From a virus, in the IMG/VR virus record IMGVR_UViG_3300011115_000925, positions 1 to 64,000 of that record: a DNA stretch of 64,000 bases; one strand, written 5' to 3'. The notes under the pieces are model-generated. The model did no database searches. It was not told where the DNA came from and saw only the letters and a program-made list of their open reading frames with translations. Each line of letters begins with the position of its first letter. Positions within the stretch are counted from its first letter, which is position 1. Position numbers and translations under genes: made by a program. Below, one piece after another: positions 1 to 7,402 of the stretch.

Positions 1-2094
1 TGGTTTGGGTTTCACTGGCTCAGGCTTCACTGCTTCTGGCTTGGGTTTCACTGGCTCAGGCTTCACTGCTTCTGGCTTGGGTTTCACTGGCTCAGGCTTC
101 ACTGCTTCTGGCTTGGCTTTGGGCTCTTCGGGTTTCACCGGCTCAGGCTTGGCTGCTTCTGGTTTGGGCGCTTCGGCAACTGGTTTAATTGTTTTTTTGG
201 CTGCTTCGTCAAGTTGTTTAGCTACCGCTAATTGTTTTTCAGCTGCTTCTAATTGTTTTTCAGCAGCCACTCGATTTGTTTCTGCTATTTTGGCACGATC
301 TGCTGCTTCTTGTAATTTTTTCTTTTCTGCATCCAAATCAGCTTGAGACGCTTTGCCAGCCTTGACTGCTTTTTCAAGCAGTGCAGTTTTTTCCATCTCT
401 TCTCTTAGAGATTTTTTTGCCAAAGCTTCAGCTTCACTTGCTTGAGTCTTAGACTCGTTTGCCTGAGCTTTTTCCAGTTGTGCTTTTTTTAGATCAGTAT
501 CTGTTGATACAATTTGGTCTGTTGGTGTTTTGCCAGCATTGCGAACATCCAATTTAAAATATGGATTGTTTTGTAAGTAATCAATTATTTCTTTTGTGAT
601 TCCTTTCTGTATGTCAACCACAGTATCTGCTGACAATTTTATTTTGGTACCATCACTGAGATTGATAGTTATACCTTTGTTGACCAATGATTGCAATGCT
701 ATCATTATTTGTTGTTGATCTTTGAGCAGTGCTGCGTACTGTAACAATCTTGGATCGCCGCCAGCTGCTGGTGGTTTGCCATCTTCGGATGTTAATTTTT
801 TTCGATCATCTAGGATCTTTTGCATTTCTGTATTGAAATCTTTTTCAAGAAATTGTCTGGCCTGTTGAGTTTCTGCAAATTTTATTAAGAAATTTTCTCC
901 TGTGCCTGCTTGATAGGCCATGTTGAATTTTTCACTAGTCTTGGCCAGAGCTTGCAATGAACTGTATGCTGCTTCGCCGCCTGATTTGAGTCCTGAAATG
1001 ACATCCTGAGTGTCTTTTACAATCTGCCCTTGTGTGCTGGTATTGGCTTTTTGTGCTGCTTCAGTATTAATCATCCCTGTGGTCAAGTCACGAAAACCTT
1101 GTGCCAGTTCAGGAGATACTTTGGCCAAAATTAAATTTTGTTTTTCAAGTTCGTCAGCAGCCGCAATTTGTTGAGCATCTCCGCTGGCTCTCATGGCTGC
1201 TATTTTGGCACCAAATCTTTGTTCACTCAGTGCTGCTTCTCTTGCAGATTGCTGTTCTTTTCGACTCATACCCAACAGTTTGGCCAATGCATCTTGTTCA
1301 TAGATGTATTTGCGTGTGCCAGCAATCAATTCATCATTGGTCATTTTTTGTGATCGCCCAGCAAGATTTTGCAATCTGATATAGCCCATCATGCTTTCAT
1401 TCACTTGGTCTTGTGTCATGCCCAGGGCAAAAAGATTTTGTCTGTCTTTTTCAAGTGCCTGGCCCAAATTTTCAAATTTTCTACGACCATCAAACGCACT
1501 TCTACCAAACGCTGCCAGTTCTTTGCTGTTTTGATTGACCAGGCCTATATACTCATCCATTTTGAGAATATTGAGACCTAATTTTGAAGCACTTTCACCG
1601 ACTCCTGTCATGCCGTTGCTGGCAGCGGCACCAGTGTCGGCCAATTTGCTGTAGGCATCATATTGTCGGTCTGCCATATTGCTGGCCAAATCATACAAAG
1701 TTGCAGCAACTCTAGCAGTGCCGCCTGACAGCTTGGCCAGGCCTGACAGGAAACTTGCAAACAATGGACTATTTCCTAACGCACCAGCAGCTTTTGATAT
1801 GGTATTTGTAAAGTTTGCAACTGACTCTGCTGTGGCTGCGGTCGACGTACTGAACGCCTGCATGCCACGACGTCCTTCATACAAGGAGCTACCAAGTGAT
1901 CCAGATGCTTTTTGTAAACTGTATAACGAATCTGACGCTGATCTTGATGCCGCTGATTGTGCTCGTTGTACGGCTGACAGTTCTCTTGAAGAATCTGCTG
2001 CACTTGACGTCAGTCTGGAATACCGATCAAACTCGGAACTGAGTCTACTGAGATTTGCGGTAACCGCATTTACTTCGTCATTTAAGTCAGCCAT
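1..2094 (-). CDS. Large coiled-coil structural protein, probable tail tape measure (3' end outside window)
   Basis: The visible 698 codons begin MADLNDEVNAVTANLSRL and have no stop; the gene runs off the left edge. The sequence is rich in Ala, Ser, Gln and Lys with long helical, coiled-coil-like stretches. A small-residue, partly hydrophobic stretch lies near residues 95-145. An acidic and basic heptad-like region lies near residues 535-640. A Pro-Lys-Glu tail starts near residue 655 and includes a 12-residue tandem repeat at the window edge. Length above 698 aa, helical composition and position beside a gp26-like/small-chaperone pair fit a tail tape measure that sets tail length inside the tube (T4 gp29, 590 aa). 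I see no diagnostic motif, so another large virion protein is possible. The start is fixed by AGGTG 8 nt upstream and a TATAAATA box upstream of that. Confidence 0.5.
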   Translation of the reverse strand, partial: MADLNDEVNAVTANLSRLSSEFDRYSRLTSSAADSSRELSAVQRAQSAASRSASDSLYSLQKASGSLGSSLYEGRRGMQAFSTSTAATAESVANFTNTISKAAGALGNSPLFASFLSGLAKLSGGTARVAATLYDLASNMADRQYDAYSKLADTGAAASNGMTGVGESASKLGLNILKMDEYIGLVNQNSKELAAFGRSAFDGRRKFENLGQALEKDRQNLFALGMTQDQVNESMMGYIRLQNLAGRSQKMTNDELIAGTRKYIYEQDALAKLLGMSRKEQQSAREAALSEQRFGAKIAAMRASGDAQQIAAADELEKQNLILAKVSPELAQGFRDLTTGMINTEAAQKANTSTQGQIVKDTQDVISGLKSGGEAAYSSLQALAKTSEKFNMAYQAGTGENFLIKFAETQQARQFLEKDFNTEMQKILDDRKKLTSEDGKPPAAGGDPRLLQYAALLKDQQQIMIALQSLVNKGITINLSDGTKIKLSADTVVDIQKGITKEIIDYLQNNPYFKLDVRNAGKTPTDQIVSTDTDLKKAQLEKAQANESKTQASEAEALAKKSLREEMEKTALLEKAVKAGKASQADLDAEKKKLQEAADRAKIAETNRVAAEKQLEAAEKQLAVAKQLDEAAKKTIKPVAEAPKPEAAKPEPVKPEEPKAKPEAVKPEPVKPKPEAVKPEPVKPKPEAVKPEPVKPKP
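7..114 (-). repeat. Three tandem 36-bp repeats encoding KPEAVKPEPVKP
   Basis: Copies lie at about 7-42, 43-78 and 79-114 and are identical or nearly so. On the minus strand each encodes a 12-residue Pro-Lys-Glu-Val unit. More degenerate KPE/KPEP units continue to about position 170. Such segments form extended, rigid PPII-like linkers. Near-identity at DNA level suggests recent unit expansion; the copy number beyond the window edge is unknown. Confidence 0.85.
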
Positions 2095-2101
2095 GTATTT
2101 T

Positions 2102-2131
2102 ACACCTATAAGTAGTATATATTTATAGGTG
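2102..2131. promoter_or_regulatory. Divergent late-promoter palindrome with shared Shine-Dalgarno arms
   Basis: A perfect 9-bp inverted repeat (CACCTATAA at 2103-2111, TTATAGGTG at 2123-2131) with an 11-nt spacer separates two divergent genes. On the minus strand 2127-2120 reads TATAAATA, the T4 late-promoter consensus. On the plus strand 2107-2114 reads TATAAGTA, one mismatch away. Each arm also supplies the ribosome-binding site of the gene reading the opposite way: AGGTG at 2127-2131 (plus) and its mirror at 2107-2103 (minus). Promoter activity is inferred from the gp55 gene in the same window. Confidence 0.7.
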
Positions 2132-2135
2132 ATTT

Positions 2136-2978
2136 ATGACCCAATTTGCTAACCCGTTGAAACAATATTTTCGGCAACCTGCAATCTACATGCGCTTGCC
2201 CACAGGAGGAAAATATTGGCCTGCAGGAACCATTGACTTGCCGCCAAACGGTGAAATACCAGTTTACCCAATGACTGCCATTGACGAAATAACATATCGT
2301 ACTCCTGATGCGCTGTTCAACGGACAAGCAGTGATCAGTGTGATACAAAGTTGCATGCCCAATATTAAAAATGCCTGGGCAGCACCAGCAGCAGATGTCA
2401 ACAGCATGCTGGTGGCCATAAGATTGGCCAGTTACGGTCATGAATTGGAAATCTCTAGCACTTGCCCTGCTTGTAACACTGCCGAAGACTATGCTGTGGA
2501 TCTGCGGCAAATACTAGATCAATTAAAATTGCCTGATTTTGAAACAACATTGCAGCATGGCGATTTAGAAATTGCATTTGCACCAGTCAGCTATGAACAG
2601 CAAAACAAAAGCAATCAATCGCAATTTGAAGAACAACAAACGATACGAAGCATAACTGAATCTGACATGTCTGAAGAAGAAAAACTTAAAAAACTTAATG
2701 AAGCCATGCAACGCATCACTGAGCTTACGATAGAAGCACTCAAATGGAGTATTTCTGGCATACGTACTCCCAGTGCTATTGTGAGCGAACAAGAATACAT
2801 ACAAGAATTTTTAATCAATTGCGATAGAAAATTGTTCAATGCCATACGTGACCGTGTGATTGGTCTTAGAGAAATCAGTGAGTTGAAGCCACTGGATATC
2901 AAGTGTGGCAATTGTTCACATGAATATCACCAAACAATCACCCTGGATATGACAAGTTTTTTCGGAGCCGCCTCCTGA
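2136..2978 (+). CDS. gp26: T4 gp26-like baseplate hub / tail assembly protein
   Basis: This 280-residue protein resembles the T4 baseplate protein family that includes gp26 (208 aa in T4). The N-terminal part has the pattern YMRLPTGGKYWP followed by IPVYPMTAIDEI and the TPDALFNG segment typical of these proteins. Two Cys pairs, CPAC near residue 111 and CGNC near residue 260, would form a zinc site. A helical Glu/Lys-rich segment lies at residues 150-200. ATG follows an AGGTG Shine-Dalgarno with a 4-nt gap. In T4, gp26 acts in hub assembly; in many phages the equivalent gene beside the tape measure is a tail assembly chaperone. A slippery heptamer near its 3' end may fuse it to the next gene. 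Confidence 0.72.
   Translation: MTQFANPLKQYFRQPAIYMRLPTGGKYWPAGTIDLPPNGEIPVYPMTAIDEITYRTPDALFNGQAVISVIQSCMPNIKNAWAAPAADVNSMLVAIRLASYGHELEISSTCPACNTAEDYAVDLRQILDQLKLPDFETTLQHGDLEIAFAPVSYEQQNKSNQSQFEEQQTIRSITESDMSEEEKLKKLNEAMQRITELTIEALKWSISGIRTPSAIVSEQEYIQEFLINCDRKLFNAIRDRVIGLREISELKPLDIKCGNCSHEYHQTITLDMTSFFGAAS
2957..2963 (+). promoter_or_regulatory. Candidate -1 ribosomal frameshift site, T TTT TTC
   Basis: In the gp26-like reading frame the codons are AGT TTT TTC GGA, so 2957-2963 is a canonical X XXY YYZ slippery heptamer. The zero frame stops 13 nt later at 2976-2978. The -1 frame stays open from the heptamer through ATG 3005 to the stop at 3193, giving a predicted 352-residue fusion. 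The ATG at 3005 has no convincing Shine-Dalgarno. This resembles the G/GT frameshift of tail assembly chaperones; use of the site is inferred. Confidence 0.5.
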
Positions 2979-3004
2979 ATTCCACCGCCGACGAAATTTC
3001 AAAA

Positions 3005-3193
3005 ATGGTAGACGATATGGAACAGGAGGCTGATGAGTTGCGTCGGCAAAGTTTAAAAATGAGTTGGTACATGCGCGGCGGCTTGTCATATGATGATGTA
3101 CTGAGTCTGAGCTATCGTGAACGCGGCATGGTCAGCAAGATAATCAAAGAAAATCTTGAAACTACCAAAACTAGCAAACTGCCTTTCTTCTAA
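3005..3193 (+). CDS. Small tail/baseplate assembly protein (possible frameshift extension of gp26-like protein)
   Basis: The 62-residue protein has an acidic helical start, then MSWYMRGGLSYDDVLSLSYR and a C-terminus ENLETTKTSKLPFF. I recall proteins with this SWYMRGG...ENLETTKK...PFF pattern directly after gp26 homologues in T4-like phages, where they are called baseplate hub assembly (gp51-like) proteins; the name is from memory and uncertain. No Shine-Dalgarno precedes ATG 3005, and the frame is open upstream into the gp26-like gene (LNSTADEISK before the Met). It may therefore be translated only as the C-terminal part of a -1 frameshift product. It ends in TAATG, overlapping the next start. 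Confidence 0.65.
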   Translation: MVDDMEQEADELRRQSLKMSWYMRGGLSYDDVLSLSYRERGMVSKIIKENLETTKTSKLPFF

Positions 3194-3699
3194 TGGACAT
3201 TATCACAGTCACTCGAGACATACTCACCTGGTCAGAAACTTTTGTAGAAGTTCCGCATCCAGCCCTGGGTGGTTGGCCACCTTGCCCATTTGCACGGCAA
3301 GCACGGCTGAAAGGAACTGTGGGCATATTCATTGGCCAGGATCCATATTTTGATCTTGAATCACGTGCTGCATTAGGCATGCAACAGTACGAAGTGATAG
3401 TGTATGCTTATGATCCTACGGAATGGACTTATGATATTTTTTCGCCAAGGTTACAAGCAGCCAATGAAGATTTTTTGTTAGCGGCAGACTTGATTGTGCT
3501 AGAAGATCATCCTACCGACGTTGAAGATGTCAACGGAGTGATCATGAATCAAGGCAAATATGCATTGAGCCTGGTTCAAAGTCTGAGTGACCTTGACCGT
3601 CGTGCTCAGCAGATGGCTGACAAAGATTTTTATCATTCTTGGCCTGAAGAGTATCTAACCGGCTTATTTGAACATAGGAAAGATCCAAGGAAATCATAA
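3193..3699 (+). CDS. Uncharacterised protein with PHPALGGWPPCPFA motif
   Basis: I do not recognise a characterised family. The 168-residue soluble protein has RDILTWSETFVEV followed at residues 21-34 by PHPALGGWPPCPFA, then alternating beta segments. The 'W...V...CPFA' start weakly recalls DUF1415-type proteins, but that is a guess. A single Cys sits in the CPFA motif and could be functional. It is coupled to its neighbours on both sides (TAATG at 3191, and the next ATG overlapping its stop), so it probably works with the downstream amidinotransferase-like protein. No membrane segment or signal peptide. Confidence 0.6.
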   Translation: MDIITVTRDILTWSETFVEVPHPALGGWPPCPFARQARLKGTVGIFIGQDPYFDLESRAALGMQQYEVIVYAYDPTEWTYDIFSPRLQAANEDFLLAADLIVLEDHPTDVEDVNGVIMNQGKYALSLVQSLSDLDRRAQQMADKDFYHSWPEEYLTGLFEHRKDPRKS

Positions 3700-4928
3700 T
3701 GTATAGTGTGCATCAGCCCTGGGATCCGCTGCGAGTTTGTGTGGTAGGTAAAAGTTATCCACCAGAGTTTTATAGCTTTATAAAAAATCCACGACTGCGA
3801 AATTTATTTGAACGCATTGCTGCCGAAACAGAAGAAGATTTTCTCAACCTTGTTGCATTACTTGAAAAGTTCAATGTGAAAATTGTCAGACCAGACGTGC
3901 CCACAGTGCATCTAGACCGACTGCTGACACAGAATCGTCGCATACCCGGACCTGTTAGTATGATCCCAAGAGATCAGATGATCATGATTGGATCTGATTT
4001 TTTTGTTTTTCCGTACGATAAGATCAGCATAAAATCTTCTGGAAACAGTATTACGCTGACCAACTGGACTGAAAAAAATTACAACAATTTCAAAGGACCC
4101 GATTGGCCACAAGAATTCACACCATTTGATCAACTTCCGGCATGGATACGTGAAGAATGCAAAACTTTGTTGAAATTTAATTTTACCCCGGGAGAAGATC
4201 CTGATGAGATCACATCTAAATCTGGCGAGTTTGAATGGTGGAGTCCAATTACAGATCTTGTGAAGTCTGCGGGTAATCCAATAATTGAAAATCAATATCA
4301 TGACATTCTGAATCAAATTCCAACCAATGGAATCACCCGCATTGGAAAAGATTTATTTTTTGGAATATCAGAATCTGCTGAGATTGATAAAATTAAAAAA
4401 ATAACCGAGCATTTTTTTCCTGACTACAGAAATCACATTGTGACCACAGGCGGTCACATTGATGGTTGTTTTACTCCTGTCAAACCAGGTCTCATTGTCA
4501 GCATAAAAGACATGCCCACTTATTCACAAACATTTCCTGATTGGGAAGTTGTTTATTTGCCCGGAGAGAGTTGGGACAAAGTACAATCGTTTTTAGATCT
4601 AAAACAAAAAAATAAAGGACATTGGTGGATCAAGGGCAGCGAATATGACGACGAACTGATTGAATATGTAGAAACATGGTTACAAGACTGGGTAGGATAT
4701 GTTGAAGAAAGTGTGTTTGATGTGAATATTCTTGTGATTGATCAACAAAACGTGATTGTAAACAGCTATAATAAAAAAGCATTTGATGCGTTTGAGCGCC
4801 ACGGTGTAACTCCACACATTTGCCCGTTGAGACATAGATATTTCTGGGACGGCGGCGTGCATTGTGTCACCCTGGATCTAGATCGAGACGGCACACAACA
4901 AGATTGGTTTCCGGGACGAAGCGCATGA
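3699..4928 (+). CDS. Amidinotransferase-like enzyme of the pentein superfamily
   Basis: This 409-residue protein has the order of motifs of glycine/inosamine amidinotransferases (human AGAT is 423 aa; StrB1 about 350). The start is DPLRVCVVGK (family pattern DPLxxVxVG). IPRDQMIMIG at residues 89-98 matches the substrate-binding PRD segment. TGGHIDGCF at 250-258 supplies the catalytic His253 with its Asp. GGVHCVTLDLDRDG at 385-398 supplies the nucleophile Cys389 in the same setting as the GG-HC-T-D--R-G signature of AGAT. Such enzymes move an amidino group from arginine to an amine, or hydrolyse arginine-type substrates. The acceptor is unknown. Catalytic His and Cys are both present, so it is probably active. 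Confidence 0.82.
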   Translation: MYSVHQPWDPLRVCVVGKSYPPEFYSFIKNPRLRNLFERIAAETEEDFLNLVALLEKFNVKIVRPDVPTVHLDRLLTQNRRIPGPVSMIPRDQMIMIGSDFFVFPYDKISIKSSGNSITLTNWTEKNYNNFKGPDWPQEFTPFDQLPAWIREECKTLLKFNFTPGEDPDEITSKSGEFEWWSPITDLVKSAGNPIIENQYHDILNQIPTNGITRIGKDLFFGISESAEIDKIKKITEHFFPDYRNHIVTTGGHIDGCFTPVKPGLIVSIKDMPTYSQTFPDWEVVYLPGESWDKVQSFLDLKQKNKGHWWIKGSEYDDELIEYVETWLQDWVGYVEESVFDVNILVIDQQNVIVNSYNKKAFDAFERHGVTPHICPLRHRYFWDGGVHCVTLDLDRDGTQQDWFPGRSA

Positions 4929-5368
4929 GTTATCAGTTTGCTAGAATAGATCTCAGTCGGACTGACTATGAACCCACTGTAGAGTGGCAGTTCATCACAA
5001 GTCGTGAGCCCGATGTGTTGGCCAAGTTAGATGCTATCTACAAAACCTATTGCACCTACAAACACTTTGCAAGTGTAATGCCCATGTTTCATAGTAGATA
5101 CTGCGACCCAATGGCCGATGTCATAGGATACTATGATTCTGGAAAACTGGTAGCATGGAGCCTGATACGTAAATTTGATCCACACAATGCATTGTGCGAC
5201 CAGTTTGCCTGGACTTATCATCGGCCCAAACTACGCATGGGAATAGAAACTATGAAAACAGAGTGTGCTATCTACAAACAACTGGGATTTAAATACTTGT
5301 ATCTAGAACAAGCACACCTGTACAAGTCAGAAATTGACGGATTTGAAATATTAGGACCACTGGAGTAA
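4925..5368 (+). CDS. GNAT-like acyl/aminoacyl-transferase candidate
   Basis: The ATG at 4925 overlaps the previous stop (ATGA), giving 147 residues; an upstream start at 4862 would add 21 residues lying wholly inside the preceding gene, so it is not used. The central pattern VIGYYDSGKLVAWSLIRKF (beta hairpin), then a tyrosine-rich strand, then ECAIYKQLGFKYLYLEQAHLY resembles the C-terminal GNAT fold of arginyl/leucyl-tRNA-protein transferases, in which a helix is followed by 'LGxxYxYL'. There is no clear acetyl-CoA Q/RxxGxG/A loop, so substrate and activity are open. It sits in an operon with the amidinotransferase-like gene. Confidence 0.55.
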   Translation: MSYQFARIDLSRTDYEPTVEWQFITSREPDVLAKLDAIYKTYCTYKHFASVMPMFHSRYCDPMADVIGYYDSGKLVAWSLIRKFDPHNALCDQFAWTYHRPKLRMGIETMKTECAIYKQLGFKYLYLEQAHLYKSEIDGFEILGPLE

Positions 5369-5371
5369 CAC

Positions 5372-5707
5372 ATGGATTTATACACAATTTGGGCAGACAA
5401 ACAAGGAGACATCTCAGACCTTGACTGGGTCACAGGAATGAAAAGTTTCTTTGATCATTTGGTAAATGAAGACCGTATGGTCACATATCGTATCACAAGA
5501 TGCAAGATGGGATTCCGCAGTATTCCAGACATGCCTGAGTGGATGATCATCATGGAGTTCCGTGACATGGGACAAATGGATTCAGCATTCAAACGAGTGG
5601 CGCCGCTCAAGGGTGAGCTTGAGGATAAACATCGCAGCTTCAATCAGTTTGTGTCAGGCAATATACAACATGCATTGTTTAGAGATTGGCCAGATACCAA
5701 TCTCTAA
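5372..5707 (+). CDS. DUF6614-like small protein
   Basis: The 111-residue protein starts MDLYTIWADKQGDISDLDWV and has an alpha/beta pattern with WMIIMEFRDMGQMDSAF in the middle and HALFRDWPDTNL at the end. This matches my memory of the DUF6614 family of alphaproteobacteria (about 110 aa, dimeric alpha-beta-barrel-like, ending in a FRDFPD-type motif). Function unknown. It follows the previous gene by 3 nt and is the last gene of the plus-strand operon. It converges on a minus-strand gene only 8 nt away, with no hairpin terminator between them. Confidence 0.6.
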   Translation: MDLYTIWADKQGDISDLDWVTGMKSFFDHLVNEDRMVTYRITRCKMGFRSIPDMPEWMIIMEFRDMGQMDSAFKRVAPLKGELEDKHRSFNQFVSGNIQHALFRDWPDTNL

Positions 5708-5715
5708 AGTTTGAT

Positions 5716-6939
5716 TCAGCTTAGATATTCGCACCATTCGGAAAAAATATTTTTCCAGTTCTGGTCAGGATCATACCACTCTAAGAAATTCTTCAGCATC
5801 AAGTGATTGCTAGTATCAACTGCCACGTCTTTGACCAAGTTGATCAGATTGTCAGACGATGAAATTTGATTGACTTTGGCCAATCTGGTATAACACTCGG
5901 TGCGTATTTTTTCAGGAATAGCTGCAACTGACATGCATTCTGGTGTAGTTAGCAAGAAAAATTTCAATGGAATATTGCGCTGTGCAGTCCACGATATCAA
6001 TGTATCCAGGTGCAATAGTGTCAGTGCTTGAACTGTACATTGAATACTCATACTACAAGATTCAGGCATTTGATTGCAAAATTGATCTAGATTGGCTTTG
6101 ATACTGTTCCAATTGCTGCCTTTGCGTACCCAGTCTTGAACATCTCCAATGCCTTCAAGACTGACACAAAAATGCACGTGATCAAAATTACCCAGTTGTT
6201 TGATTGTGTCCAACAATGAGACACTTGCATTGGTCACAATGGTCAAGGCTGTTTTTTGTTTTTGTTGATCAGGAATAGCTGATAGCATTTTTAGCATCTC
6301 TGTGTCCAGCAACGGTTCGCCACCTAATAACTTGATGTTGGGAGTGTGTTTGTCGATTACAAATTTTAACAATTGGTAATTGTTTTTCTCCACAAATGCG
6401 TTTCGAACTTGATTTAGATACGCAGGGTTTTTGGATAGATTATGCACCACCCAGCCAGAGTCTTTGGTTTGTTGCCAATGAGCATATATTTTGCTGCTGT
6501 CAGCTGGATTGCACATGGAGCAGGCAAAATTGCAAACATTTGTCAGCTTGATATCTGCTGCCAGTAGCAGATCATTTTTGTAATCTGTTTTATTTTTGAG
6601 ATAGAGTTTGACCCAGGATTGATCAATCGTGTGACCATGATTCTTGGTAACTGTGTCATTGGATGCTTGACGCAAACTGACTTCACCATGCTTTTCTCTT
6701 TGCCAGCACTTGTTGCATTCTTTTATTTGATTGCCTTGTGAGAGTTGTTGTCTCACATACTGGATGTAATTACTGTTTAACCATTGATCAGCTGATGAAT
6801 CAGGATATTTATAATTCACAGTTCCGGTAAACTCAGTGCTGTCCAGATCCATGTCACAACATGCACAAAAATTTCCAGTATTATCAGTTCTAATTTGAAA
6901 CCATGGTGCAGCACAAAAAGTTGATTTGTCTATGTCCAT
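5716..6939 (-). CDS. Radical SAM enzyme with N-terminal twitch-like Cys motifs
   Basis: The [4Fe-4S]/SAM motif CNFACSMC is at residues 136-143 (CxxxCxxC), preceded by a beta strand (LLLAADIKLTNV) as expected for the TIM-barrel core. LLGGEPLL follows, a GGE SAM-binding motif. The N-terminal 80 residues carry FCAAPWFQI, FCACC and CNKC, a Cys pattern like SPASM/twitch auxiliary-cluster domains but placed before the core. The 407-aa length fits this phage-borne group. Substrate is unknown: SPASM-type enzymes often act on peptides or sugars. It stands apart from its relatives at 50-60 kb, downstream of the structured non-coding region. Confidence 0.85.
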   Translation of the reverse strand: MDIDKSTFCAAPWFQIRTDNTGNFCACCDMDLDSTEFTGTVNYKYPDSSADQWLNSNYIQYVRQQLSQGNQIKECNKCWQREKHGEVSLRQASNDTVTKNHGHTIDQSWVKLYLKNKTDYKNDLLLAADIKLTNVCNFACSMCNPADSSKIYAHWQQTKDSGWVVHNLSKNPAYLNQVRNAFVEKNNYQLLKFVIDKHTPNIKLLGGEPLLDTEMLKMLSAIPDQQKQKTALTIVTNASVSLLDTIKQLGNFDHVHFCVSLEGIGDVQDWVRKGSNWNSIKANLDQFCNQMPESCSMSIQCTVQALTLLHLDTLISWTAQRNIPLKFFLLTTPECMSVAAIPEKIRTECYTRLAKVNQISSSDNLINLVKDVAVDTSNHLMLKNFLEWYDPDQNWKNIFSEWCEYLS

Positions 6940-7402
6940 GATCTATTTAAGAACTTCTAGCGAAGTTCTGTTAATTTCGCTGCGCTCATTAACACTTGTT
7001 TGAATTAGAGCGAAGCGAACAAGTTTTCATGTAGATTGTTTTAGTCAGACGGAACCGTTTTGCACGGTTCCATCTTTTGTCCTCATGTGAGTTGTCACAG
7101 CCAAGACATTGGAAATAGGTGTTTTTACCGTGATGCTAATGGGCTCTGATCTTTCCCTACCTACATCGACTCGCTGGCAACAGCGTCTTAGACCTCGTTC
7201 CTAGTGTCTAAGTGTTTATAGCACGGTTTTTCGTATGCTAACATTCATACTATATCAATGCGTCGGGCGTATGGTTCTACCCTCAGACTCACTTCCGATT
7301 TTTCAGGATAGTCAGATCTACTGACGGGAGTGCATCAATATGTCACGTGTCCGGTTATTCCCCGGTTTTTCCACAGCGGTATTATAAACTGGCCCGCCAA
7401 CC
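6940..7402. other. Structured non-coding interval with many inverted repeats
   Basis: No credible gene lies here. Perfect inverted repeats follow one another: 6950-6969 (8-bp stem), 6970-6993 (6 bp), 6994-7024 (7 bp), 7051-7071 (8 bp, GGAACCGT/ACGGTTCC), 7086-7099 (5 bp), 7172-7185 (5 bp closing a GCAA loop on the plus strand), 7187-7212 (7 bp), 7233-7250 (5 bp) and 7311-7325 (5 bp). The GNRA loop and the trailing ATCTTTT after 7071 read better as plus-strand RNA. A short CCGG hairpin at 7351-7365 is followed by five T. It may be a non-coding RNA, a terminator cluster or an intron remnant; tRNA, tmRNA and RNase P RNA signatures were not found. Confidence 0.55.
7051..7078 (+). terminator. Possible hairpin terminator
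   Basis: An 8-bp perfect stem (GGAACCGT/ACGGTTCC) with a TTTGC loop is followed by ATCTTTT on the plus strand. The reverse strand lacks a T tract. If a plus-strand transcript crosses this interval it could end here; no plus-strand gene lies immediately upstream, so the role is uncertain. Confidence 0.35.

Noticed and set aside
5-346. Plus-strand frame coding FTGSGFTASG repeats
   Set aside because: It is the antisense reading of the minus-strand KPE repeat gene and has no ribosome-binding site.
4862-4925. Upstream ATG of the GNAT-like gene
   Set aside because: The extra 21 residues lie in the C-terminal coding region of the amidinotransferase and the ATGA overlap at 4925 is the usual start type here.
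5700-5720. Bidirectional terminator between the convergent genes
   Set aside because: Only 8 nt separate the stops and no inverted repeat with a T tract is present.
6940-7402. tRNA, tmRNA or RNase P RNA in the structured interval
   Set aside because: No T-arm GTTCNANNC with a matching acceptor stem, no tag-peptide frame and no conserved RNase P P4 sequence were found; a group I intron core could not be traced either.
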